DNA of 41,889 bases from IMG/VR virus record IMGVR_UViG_3300036772_000565, positions 1 through 41,889 of that record. One strand, given 5' to 3'. This document shows, one piece after another, positions 21,992 to 31,243 of this stretch. Within the stretch, counting starts at the first letter, position 1. Every line of letters starts with the position of its first letter. The translations under genes and the position numbers were made by a program. The stretch is from a virus. Under the pieces are notes generated by a model, which saw only the letters and a program-made list of their open reading frames with translations, was not told the DNA's origin and made no database searches.

Positions 21992-22426
21992 ATGGGTGCA
22001 GCCGTGCGATCGTCCGGCGGTGGCCGAAAGCGAAATTTGCCTGCCGGGCAGACAAGCAAACTTACCCGCATTGCTCCGCCTGATGAATTAATGAGTGAAG
22101 TTGCGGTAAAGCTCTGGAAAACGCAGAGCAAGATATTAATTGAGCGTGGATTGTTTGAACTCGAAGACGCGCCAATCCTGTTGGCCTACTGCAACGCTTT
22201 CCACTTAATGCTTGAGGCGGAAAAACTTCTCTTAACAAGCCTTACCGTTGATAGCGAAATGGGTGGCCTGAAAAAACACCCTGCCGTAAACGTCCGCAAC
22301 GATTCGGTTTCACAGCTTGCCCGTCTGGGATCACTTCTGGGACTTGACCCTTTAAGCCGCGTTCGTATGACTGGCGGCAGAAAAGAATCAGAAGATGAAG
22401 GGAACGAATTTGATGAGTTTGGCTGA
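21992..22426 (+). CDS. terS: Terminase small subunit (P27 family)
   Basis: A 144-aa DNA-recognition subunit of the packaging motor. It has the P27-type pattern: a Gly/basic N-terminus, APPDELMSEVAVKLWKTQSK, LLAYCNAFHLMLEAEKLL and a helical tail (QLARLGSLLGLDPLSRVRM). The ATG at 21992 follows AAGGAGG; the upstream GTG at 21965 is not needed. It overlaps TerL as TGATG. Confidence 0.92.
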   Translation: MGAAVRSSGGGRKRNLPAGQTSKLTRIAPPDELMSEVAVKLWKTQSKILIERGLFELEDAPILLAYCNAFHLMLEAEKLLLTSLTVDSEMGGLKKHPAVNVRNDSVSQLARLGSLLGLDPLSRVRMTGGRKESEDEGNEFDEFG

Positions 22427-24156
22427 TGGCTACCTATCCGAACGTCAATGCGGCAAACCAGTATGCGCGGGACGTAGTGAGCGGAAAGATTCTGGCCTGT
22501 CAGTTAGCACGACAGGCATGTCAGCGTCACCTTGATGACCTTGAGCGGGCGAAAGATCCTGGCTGGCCGTATCGTTTTGACAAGAACAAGGCGGAACGTT
22601 TTCTCCGTTTCTCCCAGAAAATGCCCCACACGTCTGGTGAGTGGGCTCGTCGAAAGCTCCGTATCACATTTGAACCCTGGCAAAAATTCTCACTTGGTGT
22701 GCCATTCGGCTGGGTGCGAAAGGACAGCGGCCTGCGCCGTTTCACCGAAATTTATATTGAGGTCCCGAGGAAAAACGGCAAATCAGCGATCGCCGCGGCA
22801 GTAGGCAACTATATGTTTTGTGCTGATGGTGAGCACGGTGCAGAAGTTTATTGCGGTGCGACAACAGAGAAACAGGCCTGGAAGGTATTTTCCCCGGCGT
22901 TGCAAATGGTCAAGAAGCTGCCCGAGATGCGGCGAGCATTTTCCATAAAGCCCTGGGCCAAGAAAATGACCCGCCCGGATGGTTCAGTATTTGCACCGGT
23001 CATTGGCGATCCGGGTGATGGTGATTCACCGTCCTGCGCAATTATTGATGAATATCACGAACATCCGACTGATGCGCTTTACACGACGATGACGACAGGT
23101 ATGGGCGCTCGCGAGCAACCCATGACGCTAATCATCACCACCGCAGGTTATGACATTGCTTCACCTTGTTATGAGAAGCGTGCGCAGGTGGTTGAAATTC
23201 TGGAGCGTATCCGTGAAGGAGGGGAAAACGAAACCATCTTCGGGATCATCTTCACTCTTGATGATGATGATGACTGGACGAAGCCAGAAGCGCTGATTAA
23301 AGCGAACCCGAATTATGGTGTTTCACTCAAAGAGGGCTTTCTTCGCGCCAAGCAATTGTTAGCGATATCAACACCCAGCCAGACCAACAAAATACTCACC
23401 AAGCATTTCAATAAATGGGTGAGTGCTAAAGCGGCCTATTACAACCTGCAGAAGTGGATGGCTGCCGCTGATAAGACGCTGAAACTATCGGATTTTGTGA
23501 ATGATGAGTGTTATCTGGGGATTGACCTTGCTTCGAAACTCGATTTAAACGCCGTTATTCCGGTGTTTTGCCGGGAGATTAATGGGCTTAAACATTTTTA
23601 CTGTGTCAGCCCTTTCTTCTGGGTACCGGAAGATACGGTGTATTCAACTGATCCCGCACTGAAGCGAACGGCTGAGCGTTACCAGACGTTCGTTAATCAG
23701 GGTGTTCTGATCCCTACCGATGGGGCGGAGGTTGATTACCGTCTCATTTTCGAAACCATTCTTGCATTGCGGTCTGGCGTCAAAATCGCTTCATGTCCGA
23801 TTGACCCTTATGGTGCGGTCTCTATCTCTCACATGCTTATGGATGAGGGACTGGAGCCCATCACCATCACCCAGAATTTCACCAACATGAGCGATCCCAT
23901 GCGTGAAATTGAGGCGGCACTTGCCGCTGGTCGTTTTCATCATGACGGCAATCCTATTTTGACCTGGTGTATTGCCAACGTGGTGGGACGTCACCCACCT
24001 GGCAGTGATGACATTGTTCGTCCGGTTAAAGAGGGCAACGAAAATAAAATTGATGGAGCCGTGGGGCTGATGATGGGCGTCGGTCGCGCCATGTTGAACG
24101 AGCCTAAAGACTTCCTTTCCAATCTGGACCCTGATGAGGACCTGTTAATCCTGTGA
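22426..24156 (+). CDS. terL: Terminase large subunit
   Basis: A 576-aa packaging ATPase/nuclease. The Walker A-like motif PRKNGKS is at about 114-120, Walker B with catalytic Glu is AIIDEYHEH at about 205-213, and a coupling TTAGYD motif follows. The C-terminal RNase H-like nuclease begins with YLGIDLASKLDLNAV (about 363-378), giving the first catalytic Asp. It is of the HK97/P27 type and works with TerS, HNH and the portal to cut and pump DNA. Confidence 0.97.
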   Translation: MATYPNVNAANQYARDVVSGKILACQLARQACQRHLDDLERAKDPGWPYRFDKNKAERFLRFSQKMPHTSGEWARRKLRITFEPWQKFSLGVPFGWVRKDSGLRRFTEIYIEVPRKNGKSAIAAAVGNYMFCADGEHGAEVYCGATTEKQAWKVFSPALQMVKKLPEMRRAFSIKPWAKKMTRPDGSVFAPVIGDPGDGDSPSCAIIDEYHEHPTDALYTTMTTGMGAREQPMTLIITTAGYDIASPCYEKRAQVVEILERIREGGENETIFGIIFTLDDDDDWTKPEALIKANPNYGVSLKEGFLRAKQLLAISTPSQTNKILTKHFNKWVSAKAAYYNLQKWMAAADKTLKLSDFVNDECYLGIDLASKLDLNAVIPVFCREINGLKHFYCVSPFFWVPEDTVYSTDPALKRTAERYQTFVNQGVLIPTDGAEVDYRLIFETILALRSGVKIASCPIDPYGAVSISHMLMDEGLEPITITQNFTNMSDPMREIEAALAAGRFHHDGNPILTWCIANVVGRHPPGSDDIVRPVKEGNENKIDGAVGLMMGVGRAMLNEPKDFLSNLDPDEDLLIL

Positions 24157-24314
24157 AATCACTGATTATAGATATTGCCGGGCTGGTGGGCTTTGGTGCG
24201 CTGATAGCGGGTATTTACCTGCGATACGGCACAGCCATTGCGCTAATGTCCGGCGGTTCAGGTCTGTTGATCTGGGCTTTAATGGCGGCATGGAGGGCGA
24301 AACATGCTTATTGA
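24153..24314 (+). CDS. Small membrane protein between TerL and portal
   Basis: A 53-aa protein starting with GTG at 24153 that overlaps the TerL stop as GTGA and ends 11 nt inside the portal gene. It has two hydrophobic helices (IIDIAGLVGFGALIAGIYLR and a GGSGLLIWALMAAW segment). Similar 50-60 aa two-helix proteins sit in this position in several HK97-like phages; function is unknown, perhaps in prohead assembly at the membrane. Confidence 0.75.
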   Translation: MKSLIIDIAGLVGFGALIAGIYLRYGTAIALMSGGSGLLIWALMAAWRAKHAY

Positions 24315-25530
24315 TGCCGTTTTCAGAAGCAACTCACTGGAGAATCCCGCTGTTCCTTTGACGGCTGAAACCGCTGATTGCGACGGTATTTTCCAGAGTG
24401 ACGTTATTGTCAGCCCAAAAACAGCCATGAAGCTGGCGGCGGTTTACTCCTGTATTTACGTCATTTCTTCTAACGTGGCGCAGATGCCGCTACATGTCAT
24501 GCGCCGTACCGGGAAAACCGTGGAGGCCGCGAGCGATCATCCTGTTTTTTATCTGGTGCATGATGAACCCAACGAGTGGCAGACCAGCTACAAATGGCGC
24601 GAGTTAAAGCAGCGACATGTGCTCGGCTGGGGCAATGGTTATACGCGTATCCTGCGTAACCGGCGCGGTGAGGTGACTGGGCTGGATGCCTGTATGCCGT
24701 GGGAAACCGCGCTGGTTAATACGGGCGGTCGCTATACCTACGGTGTCTATAACGAACAGGGCAGTTTTGCCATTAGCCCGGATGACATGATCCACATTCG
24801 AGCCCTGGGTAATGATCAGAAAATGGGACTCAGCCCCATCATGCAGCATGCCGAAACAATCGGGATGGGCATGAGTGGGCAGAAGTATACCTCCAGCTTT
24901 TTCAATGGAAATGCCCGTCCAGCAGGGATTATCTCCGTCAAAAACGAGCTGAATGCCGAAAGCTGGGACCGGTTGAAAGGTGTCTGGCAAAAAGCCACAG
25001 CATTGTTACGGCAGCAGGAAAATAAAACCATGCTGCTACCTGCTCAACTGGATTACAAAGCGCTGACAGTCTCCCCCGTTGATGCGCAGATCATCGACAT
25101 GATGAAACTGAATCGCTCAATGATTGCGGGGATCTTCAACGTACCTGCCCACATGATTAATGACCTGGATAAAGCGACTTTCAGCAATATCACCCAGCAG
25201 GCCATCCAGTTTGTTCGCTACACCATGATGCCCTGGGTAACTAACTGGGAGCAGGAGCTTAATCGGCGATTGTTCACCCGGGCAGAGCGTGCGGCCGGTT
25301 ATTACGTTCGCTTTAACCTGACGGGCCTTTTGCGCGGAACACCACAGGAACGTGCTCAGTTCTACCACTTTGCTATCACTGATGGCTGGATGAGCCGCAA
25401 TGAAGCCCGTGCATTTGAGGATATGAACCCGGTAGACGGACTGGACAGCATGCTGGTTAGCGTCAATGCGGCTAACCCGGCGGACGACTTTAAAACCACA
25501 AAAACCACAGAGGACAAAACCGATGAGTGA
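24304..25530 (+). CDS. HK97-family portal protein
   Basis: A 408-aa portal protein that forms the dodecameric DNA-entry ring. HK97-family landmarks are an N-terminal PKTAMKLAAVYSCIYVISSN, a central DMIHIRALGNDQKMGLSPI, GNARPAGIISVKNEL and NRSMIAGIFNVPAHMINDL. The C-terminus is acidic and Lys/Thr-rich. It sits between TerL and protease, overlapping the protease start by 8 nt. Confidence 0.97.
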   Translation: MLIDAVFRSNSLENPAVPLTAETADCDGIFQSDVIVSPKTAMKLAAVYSCIYVISSNVAQMPLHVMRRTGKTVEAASDHPVFYLVHDEPNEWQTSYKWRELKQRHVLGWGNGYTRILRNRRGEVTGLDACMPWETALVNTGGRYTYGVYNEQGSFAISPDDMIHIRALGNDQKMGLSPIMQHAETIGMGMSGQKYTSSFFNGNARPAGIISVKNELNAESWDRLKGVWQKATALLRQQENKTMLLPAQLDYKALTVSPVDAQIIDMMKLNRSMIAGIFNVPAHMINDLDKATFSNITQQAIQFVRYTMMPWVTNWEQELNRRLFTRAERAAGYYVRFNLTGLLRGTPQERAQFYHFAITDGWMSRNEARAFEDMNPVDGLDSMLVSVNAANPADDFKTTKTTEDKTDE

Positions 25531-26122
25531 TCGCGAAATGCGGTGTTACAGCGGTGAAGTCCGGGCAGAGTTACAAAGTGATCAGCCGACGAGAATTATC
25601 GGCTATGGCTCTGTGTTCAACTCCCGTTCCGAACCGCTCTGGGGATTCCGCGAGATCATTAAACCTGGCTCCTTTGACGATGTGCTGACTAATGATGTGC
25701 GTGGCCTGTTTAACCATGACCCGAATTTTATTCTTGGGCGCAGTACATCAGGAACGCTGGCACTGAGTGTTGATGAGCGAGGGCTGCAATACAACATTAC
25801 TGCACCTGATACACAAACCATCCGTGATCTGGTGATCGCCCCCATGATGCGCGGGGATATCAGTCAGTCCTCATTTGCGTTCCAGGTCGCCCGGGATGGT
25901 GAAAACTGGTACGAGGACGAGGAAGGTATCGTTATCAGGGAGATATCTCGATTTTCGCGCCTCTACGACGTGAGCCCAGTGACGTATCCGGCTTATCAGG
26001 AAGCTGACTCCAGCGTCCGTTCAATGAAAGCCTGGCAGGAAGCGCGAGACAGCGGTGCGCTTAAGAACGCCATTAACCAACGAATGGCGCGTGAGCGCCT
26101 GCTGACCCTTCTGAATGTGTAA
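25523..26122 (+). CDS. HK97-family prohead protease
   Basis: A 199-aa serine protease of U35 type that matures the prohead by removing the capsid delta domain. Catalytic His65 is in LFNHDPNFILGR and Ser114 in RGDISQSSFAF, the same numbering as I recall for HK97 gp4. It begins with an RAELQS...RIIGYGSVFNSRSE region. Start is the ATG at 25523, overlapping the portal stop; an in-frame start at 25466 lies inside the portal gene. Confidence 0.95.
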   Translation: MSDREMRCYSGEVRAELQSDQPTRIIGYGSVFNSRSEPLWGFREIIKPGSFDDVLTNDVRGLFNHDPNFILGRSTSGTLALSVDERGLQYNITAPDTQTIRDLVIAPMMRGDISQSSFAFQVARDGENWYEDEEGIVIREISRFSRLYDVSPVTYPAYQEADSSVRSMKAWQEARDSGALKNAINQRMARERLLTLLNV

Positions 26123-26131
26123 GGAAAAAAC

Positions 26132-27361
26132 ATGAAATTGCATGAACTGAAGCAAAAACGTAACACCATCGCCACTGACATGCGCGCTCTGCACGACAAA
26201 ATTGGCGACGGCTCCTGGAGTGACGAGCAACGAGCCGAGTGGAATGAGGCAAGAACTGAACTGGATAAATTGGATGCGCAAATTGCCCGTGAAGACGAGC
26301 TGCGTAATATCGACCAGAAGTTTATTGACGATCAGAAAGAAGAGCAACGCCAGAATCTGGATAAAGAAAACGGCAATCAGCCGGAAGAAAAGCGCTTCCA
26401 GATTTTTGACAAATGGATGCGTCACGGTGCCAGTGAACTGAGTTCAGAAGAACGCAAAGCGCTGCGCGAACTGCGTGCTCAGGGTGTGGCACCGGATGAA
26501 AAGGGCGGCTATACCGTGCCTGATACCTTCCTGGCAAAAGTGGTTGAGCAGATGAAAGCCTACGGCGGTATTGCTGGCGTGGCGCAGATTCTCACAACCT
26601 CAGATGGTCGCAGCATGGAATGGGCCACAGCTGATGGCACTGCTGAAGTCGGTGTGTTGCTGGGTGAAAATGAAGAAGCCGGCGAAGAAGATACTGATTT
26701 CGGGATGGACAGTCTGGGCGCATTAAAAATGACGTCCAAAATTATCCGCGTATCGAACGAGCTGCTGCAGGACAGCGCCATTGATATGGAGGCGTATCTG
26801 TCACGCCGTATCGCTGAGCGAATTGGTCGTGGTGAGGCCCGTTATCTTATCCAGGGTACCGGCACCGGCACACCAAAACAGCCGAAAGGCCTGGCGGCGT
26901 CAGTCACGGGAACCACACCGACAGCATCTGCAACGGCGGTGAAGTGGCAGGAAATTCTGGCGCTGAAGCACAGCATTGACCCAGCATACCGTCGCGGCCC
27001 GAAATTCCGCCTGGCGTTCAATGACAGCACGCTGAAAGCCATCAGCGAAATCGTTGACAGCCAGGGGCGTCCATTATGGCTGCCGGATATTGTTGGCGTA
27101 GCGCCAGCATCGGTGCTGAATACGCCTTACGTTATTGATCAGGAAATTGACGACATCGGCGCGGGCAAGAAATTCATGTACTGCGGTGACTTCGACCGTT
27201 TCATAATCCGTCGCGTGCGCTACATGATCCTGAAGCGCCTGGTTGAGCGCTATGCTGAATTTGACCAGACCGGCTTCCTGGCCTTCCACCGCTTTGATTG
27301 TATTCTGGAAGATACCTCTGCAATCAAGGCGCTGGTGGGCAAAGGGAGTGCCAGCAGCTAA
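26132..27361 (+). CDS. HK97-family major capsid protein
   Basis: A 409-aa capsid protein. Residues 1 to about 105 are a charged coiled coil (delta/scaffolding domain, removed by the protease; e.g. ELDKLDAQIAREDELRN), followed by the HK97 fold starting near EKGGYTVPDTFLAKVVEQ. Typical blocks are SKIIRVSNELLQDSAIDMEA, LIQGTGTGTPKQPKGLA and CGDFDRFIIRRVRYMIL. Highly expressed; a GGA-rich site precedes the ATG at 26132 and a terminator follows. Confidence 0.97.
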   Translation: MKLHELKQKRNTIATDMRALHDKIGDGSWSDEQRAEWNEARTELDKLDAQIAREDELRNIDQKFIDDQKEEQRQNLDKENGNQPEEKRFQIFDKWMRHGASELSSEERKALRELRAQGVAPDEKGGYTVPDTFLAKVVEQMKAYGGIAGVAQILTTSDGRSMEWATADGTAEVGVLLGENEEAGEEDTDFGMDSLGALKMTSKIIRVSNELLQDSAIDMEAYLSRRIAERIGRGEARYLIQGTGTGTPKQPKGLAASVTGTTPTASATAVKWQEILALKHSIDPAYRRGPKFRLAFNDSTLKAISEIVDSQGRPLWLPDIVGVAPASVLNTPYVIDQEIDDIGAGKKFMYCGDFDRFIIRRVRYMILKRLVERYAEFDQTGFLAFHRFDCILEDTSAIKALVGKGSASS

Positions 27362-27388
27362 CAGACAATCCAGCAATGAACACTGACG

Positions 27389-27407
27389 CCGCGTAAGCGG
27401 TTTTTTT
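27389..27407 (+). terminator. Terminator after the capsid gene
   Basis: CCGC-GTAA-GCGG (27389-27400) followed by seven T. The short stem suggests partial termination, which would lower expression of genes downstream of the abundant capsid. Confidence 0.75.
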
Positions 27408-27429
27408 GTGCCCGTCATCTGGCGGGCAC
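27408..27429 (+). other. Second hairpin before the connector gene
   Basis: GTGCCCG/CGGGCAC (7-bp stem, 8-nt loop) immediately after the terminator T-run and just before GGAGGATTT and the connector start at 27440. It might act as a 5' stabiliser or affect translation. Confidence 0.5.
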
Positions 27430-27439
27430 CGGAGGATTT

Positions 27440-27763
27440 ATGTTGCTGACGCTCGAGGAAATCAAAGGCCAGCTACGGCTGGATGATGATTTTAGTGATG
27501 AAGACACTCTGCTAACCCTGTTGGGCAATGCCGTACAAACCCGCACGGAATCCTTTCTGAACAGAACGCTGTATGCAGCCGACGACGATATTCCGGATAC
27601 CGATACGGATGGCTTGCACCTTCCTGACGATATCAAATTGGGGATGTTGCTGCTGGTGACGCATTTCTATGAGAACCGTTCAGCTGTGTCAGAAGTGGAA
27701 AAAGTTGAATTGCCGATGAGCTTTAACTGGCTTGTTGGCCCGTACCGGTACATCCCACTATGA
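27440..27763 (+). CDS. Head-tail connector (gp6-like)
   Basis: A 107-aa connector of the HK97 gp6-like family that binds below the portal. Features: MLLTLEEIKGQLRLDDDFSD, helical core TLLTLLGNAVQTRTESFLNR and KLGMLLLVTHFYENRSAVSE, the last a hallmark of this family. Overlaps the next gene by 4 nt. Confidence 0.88.
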   Translation: MLLTLEEIKGQLRLDDDFSDEDTLLTLLGNAVQTRTESFLNRTLYAADDDIPDTDTDGLHLPDDIKLGMLLLVTHFYENRSAVSEVEKVELPMSFNWLVGPYRYIPL

Positions 27764-28164
27764 AACTCAGACAAAGCCAGACCAGCGCCACGTATTTGTT
27801 ACCCGACCCCGGCGAACTGGACCGGCGTGTGACTATCCGGCGGCGGGTAGATGAGCCGTCCGATGATTTTGGTGTAGAGCCTACGTATCCGGACTCGTTT
27901 GATACCTGGGCGAAGAAAGCTCAGCCCGGCGCTGCGGCGTATCAGGGATCGGTACAAACGGAAACCACGGTGACCCACTATTTTACCATTCGCTTTCGCA
28001 AAGGGATCACCGCCGATCATGAAGTGGTTTGTGATGAACAGGCCTATCGTGTCCGGCGTGTGCGTGACCTGAACAGCAAGCGCCGGTTCCTGCTGCTGGA
28101 ATGTGAAGCGCTGGGAACGGACAAAGGCGCAGGCCATGCAGAAGAAAGCCTTTTTACACGTTGA
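27760..28164 (+). CDS. Head closure protein (gp16-like)
   Basis: A 134-aa head-closure/stopper protein of the SPP1 gp16-like family. Beta-rich sequence with GELDRRVTIRRRVDEPSDDF, DTWAKKAQPGAAAYQGS and ETTVTHYFTIRFRKGI is typical. It closes the connector to hold DNA and join the tail. It overlaps the connector and the next gene's start. Confidence 0.88.
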   Translation: MKLRQSQTSATYLLPDPGELDRRVTIRRRVDEPSDDFGVEPTYPDSFDTWAKKAQPGAAAYQGSVQTETTVTHYFTIRFRKGITADHEVVCDEQAYRVRRVRDLNSKRRFLLLECEALGTDKGAGHAEESLFTR

Positions 28165-28645
28165 TTTTGAGCAACCGGATGAGCTGGTTTTTAACCGTGC
28201 CCGGATGCGGCGGGCGTTTGTAAAAATCGGCCAGGTCCATATGCGTGACGCCCGCCGGCTGGTGATGAATCGGGGGAAATCAAACGAAGGGGAAAACCCG
28301 TCTTATCGCACCGGGAAACTGGCCCGATCAATTGGTTACTACGTCCCGAGGGCATCGAAGCGCCGTGCCGGGCTGATGGTGAAGATTGCACCAAACCAGA
28401 AAAATGGAGAGGGAAACCGGCATATCAACGGCGCGTTTTATCCGGCATTTCTGTTCTATGGCGTTAAGCGTGGTGCTAAACGTAAAAAAGGACACCACCG
28501 GGGTGCCTCTGGTGGTAGTGGCTGGCGCATTGCGCCACGCAACAACTACATGACCGAGGTGCTGGAACGTCGGCGCAGCTGGACGCGCTACATCCTGTCC
28601 CGTGAGCTGCGGAAATCTCTGCGTCCCCAGAAGAGGAAAAAATAA
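28136..28645 (+). CDS. HK97 gp10-like neck/tail-completion protein
   Basis: A 169-aa basic protein in the place of HK97 gp10-like neck proteins. It starts with MQKKAFLHVDFEQPDELVFN and has a central HMRDARRLVMNRGK, then a PSYRTGKLARSIGYYV block often seen in this family. The C-terminus is very Arg/Lys-rich. A GTG-initiated longer form from 28103 would overlap more; AAAGG sits ahead of 28136. Confidence 0.78.
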   Translation: MQKKAFLHVDFEQPDELVFNRARMRRAFVKIGQVHMRDARRLVMNRGKSNEGENPSYRTGKLARSIGYYVPRASKRRAGLMVKIAPNQKNGEGNRHINGAFYPAFLFYGVKRGAKRKKGHHRGASGGSGWRIAPRNNYMTEVLERRRSWTRYILSRELRKSLRPQKRKK

Positions 28646-29205
28646 TGAAGCTCATTCCCATTGTGTCCGCCTTGCGTGCTCGTTGCTCACGCTTTGAAAA
28701 CCGGGTTGGCGGGGCGGCGCAGTTTAAAGCGATCCCTGATTCCGGAAAAATGAAGTTGCCAGCAGCGTATGTGGTACCGGCAGAAGATGTTGTCGGTGAA
28801 CAGAAATCGCAAACTGACTACTGGCAGGATCTCACTGAGGGGTTTTCCGTCATCGTGGTTCTGAGTAATGAGCGTGACGAGAAAGGCCAGTGGGCATCCT
28901 ACGATGCCGTCCACGATGTCCGGGCGGAGGTGTGGAAGGCACTGCTGGGATGGGAGCCGGACCCACAGGCATATGAAATTAAATATGCTGGCGGCATGTT
29001 GCTGGATCTTAATCGTTACGAACTTTACTACCAGTTCGATTTCACCGTGAAATATGAAATCACGGAAGAGGATACCCGGCAACAGGACGATCTGGATGCT
29101 CTGGATGAACTGAAAACGGTAAGTATCGATGTTGATTTTATCGAGCCTGGCAACGGGCCAGATGGCGTTATTGAGCATCACACCGAAATCCACTTCAGCG
29201 AGTAA
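28645..29205 (+). CDS. Tail terminator protein
   Basis: A 186-aa protein in the tail-terminator slot, directly before tail sheath genes. The pattern MKLIPIVSALRARCSRFENR, KLPAAYVVPAEDV and YELYYQFDFTVKYEI fits tail-terminator/Gp37-like proteins that cap the tail tube and join the neck. It overlaps the preceding stop by 1 nt. Confidence 0.8.
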   Translation: MKLIPIVSALRARCSRFENRVGGAAQFKAIPDSGKMKLPAAYVVPAEDVVGEQKSQTDYWQDLTEGFSVIVVLSNERDEKGQWASYDAVHDVRAEVWKALLGWEPDPQAYEIKYAGGMLLDLNRYELYYQFDFTVKYEITEEDTRQQDDLDALDELKTVSIDVDFIEPGNGPDGVIEHHTEIHFSE

Positions 29206-29208
29206 CCC

Positions 29209-29376
29209 ATGTTTATTAAACCCGAAAAAGGGCGGTCTGTTCCGGACCCGGCCCGCGGCGACGTGTTGCCTGAAGAAGGCAGAAATGTCGACCCTTCCGC
29301 CTACTGGTACCGCCGTATTGCGGATCAGGACGTTGTTAAATTCCCACCTTCAAACAAAGAGGCAGGTAAAAAATGA
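29209..29376 (+). CDS. DUF2635 small tail protein
   Basis: A 55-aa protein, MFIKPEKGRSVPDPARGDVL..., matching DUF2635 proteins that lie immediately before the sheath gene in Mu-like tails. The core PDPARGDVLPEEGRNVD and AYWYRRIADQDVV are characteristic. It ends overlapping the sheath start (AATGA). Function unknown, probably tail assembly. Confidence 0.88.
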   Translation: MFIKPEKGRSVPDPARGDVLPEEGRNVDPSAYWYRRIADQDVVKFPPSNKEAGKK

Positions 29377-30887
29377 CCGTAAGCTTCAATACTATTCCGG
29401 GTGAAAACCGGGTGCCGCTGTTTTACGCCGAAATGGATAACAGTGCGGCTAACACGGCTCAGGACAGTGCGCCTTCACTGCTGATTGGCATGGCGCTATC
29501 TGATGCAGATTTTCCACTTAATCAACTGGTCATCATGCCCTCTGCCGACATGGCGAAGAAAATGGCCGGTCGCGGGAGCCAGCTGGCCCGCATGGTTTCC
29601 GCTTATCGTCAGGTTGATCCGTTTGGTGAACTCTGGGTTATTGCCGTGGAAGATAACGGCGCGGCGGCAAGTGGAACGCTGACGATGACGGGGACCGCAA
29701 CAGATGTCGGTTCGGTAAATTTGTACATCGGAACAACCCGGGTACAAACAACCGTGGCCACAAACGATACCGGGCGGCAGGTTGCCCAGTCCCTGATGGC
29801 AGCCATTAATAAAAATCTCGATCTGCCTGTCACTGCGGCGTATGTGCCTACCTCTGCTGGTGACACACAAGGGACCATTACGCTAACGGCAGTGAACGGT
29901 GGCACAGTGGGAAACAGTCTGCCCCTGACGCTGAACTATTACGGCACGGCCAGTGGAGAAATTGCGCCTGCGGGTCTCAGTATTCAGGTCGGAAAAATGT
30001 CCGGTGGCGCGGGTGATCCTGATTTGTCACAGACTATTGCCGCAATGGGCGATGAGCCTTTTGATTATATTGGCCTGCCATTTAGCGATTCGGCGTCATT
30101 GCAGATGATGGCGACGGAAATGAACGACAGTTCTGGTCGCTGGAGCTACATTCGCCAGCTTTACGGTCATGTCTATACGGCGAAAACAGGATCACTTTCC
30201 GAGCTTGTCGCTTTTGGTGATTTATTGAATAACCAGCACATCACTGTTGCCGGGTATGAAGCGACCATTCAGACCCCCATCGATGAGCTGGTGGGTTATC
30301 GCCTGGCGCGTGATGCTGTCTTTTTACGTAATGACCCCGCCCGCCCAACTCAGACAGGGGAGCTGACGGGGGCATTACCTGCACCGACCGGAAAACGTTT
30401 CACCGTCACCGAACAGCAATCCCTGCTGACGCATGGGATCGCCACGGCTTATACCGAAACGGGCATTCTGCGTATTCAACGTGATATCACCACGTATAAA
30501 ACGAATGCCTATGGCGTTGCGGATAACAGCTATCTGGACAGCGAAACGCTGCATACCAGCGCATATGTACTGCGTCGTCTGAAATCGGTCATTACGAGTA
30601 AATACGGGCGCCACAAACTGGCGAATGATGGTACGCGTTTTGGTCCAGGTCAGGCCATTGTCACGCCTGCGGTTATCAGAGGGGAGTTGAGCGCTATCTA
30701 TCGCGGCCTTGAACGTGAAGGCATTGTGGAGAACTTCGATCTCTTCCAGAAGTACCTGATCGTGGAGCGTAATGCGACTGACCCGAACCGCCTGGATGTG
30801 TTGTTCCCACCTGATTATGTCAACCAGCTGCGCGTGTTTGCTGTGCTTAATCAGTTCCGTCTGCAGTACAACGAGGAGACCGCGTAA
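29373..30887 (+). CDS. Contractile tail sheath protein (Mu gpL-like)
   Basis: A 504-aa sheath protein like Mu L. The N-terminus VSFNTIPGENRVPLFYAEMD and SAPSLLIGMAL is typical; a variable inserted domain spans about 95-220 (GTLTMTGTATDVGSVNLYIG), and the C-terminal conserved region has DPARPTQTGELTGALPAP and TYKTNAYGVADNSYLD. This establishes a myovirus-type contractile tail. Confidence 0.95.
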   Translation: MTVSFNTIPGENRVPLFYAEMDNSAANTAQDSAPSLLIGMALSDADFPLNQLVIMPSADMAKKMAGRGSQLARMVSAYRQVDPFGELWVIAVEDNGAAASGTLTMTGTATDVGSVNLYIGTTRVQTTVATNDTGRQVAQSLMAAINKNLDLPVTAAYVPTSAGDTQGTITLTAVNGGTVGNSLPLTLNYYGTASGEIAPAGLSIQVGKMSGGAGDPDLSQTIAAMGDEPFDYIGLPFSDSASLQMMATEMNDSSGRWSYIRQLYGHVYTAKTGSLSELVAFGDLLNNQHITVAGYEATIQTPIDELVGYRLARDAVFLRNDPARPTQTGELTGALPAPTGKRFTVTEQQSLLTHGIATAYTETGILRIQRDITTYKTNAYGVADNSYLDSETLHTSAYVLRRLKSVITSKYGRHKLANDGTRFGPGQAIVTPAVIRGELSAIYRGLEREGIVENFDLFQKYLIVERNATDPNRLDVLFPPDYVNQLRVFAVLNQFRLQYNEETA

Positions 30888-31243
30888 TGGGAAAGATTGC
30901 GGGTACAACCTATTTCAAAGTTGACGGCCAGCAGCTGTCGATTACCGGAGGCATTGAGGTGCCGATGAATACACGGGTTCGTGATGATGTTATCGGCCTG
31001 GATGGTTCTGTTGATTACAAAGAAACGGCCCGTGCGGCGTACACGAAGGTGACGGCAAAGGTCCCGAAAGCGTTTCCTGTCGACAAAATTACCACATCTG
31101 ATCAGATGACCATCACCTCTGAACTGGCAAACGGTCAGGTGTATGTTCTGTCAAATGCCTGGCTTCACGGTGAAGCCAATCACAACCCGGAAGAGGGCAC
31201 TGTGGATCTGGAATTCCATGGTGAAGAAGGATTCTATCAATGA
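30887..31243 (+). CDS. Tail tube protein (Mu gpM-like)
   Basis: A 118-aa tube protein. Beta-rich sequence with AGTTYFKVDGQQLSITGGIE, DGSVDYKETARAAYTKVTAK and LSNAWLHGEANHNPEEGTVD, typical of Mu-type tail tube proteins. It stacks inside the sheath. It overlaps the sheath stop (TAATG) and the next start (ATGA). Confidence 0.93.
   Translation: MGKIAGTTYFKVDGQQLSITGGIEVPMNTRVRDDVIGLDGSVDYKETARAAYTKVTAKVPKAFPVDKITTSDQMTITSELANGQVYVLSNAWLHGEANHNPEEGTVDLEFHGEEGFYQ

Noticed and set aside
22532-22804. Second-frame open reading frames inside TerL and other large genes
   Set aside because: They have no ribosome sites and their composition follows codon positions of the overlapping gene.
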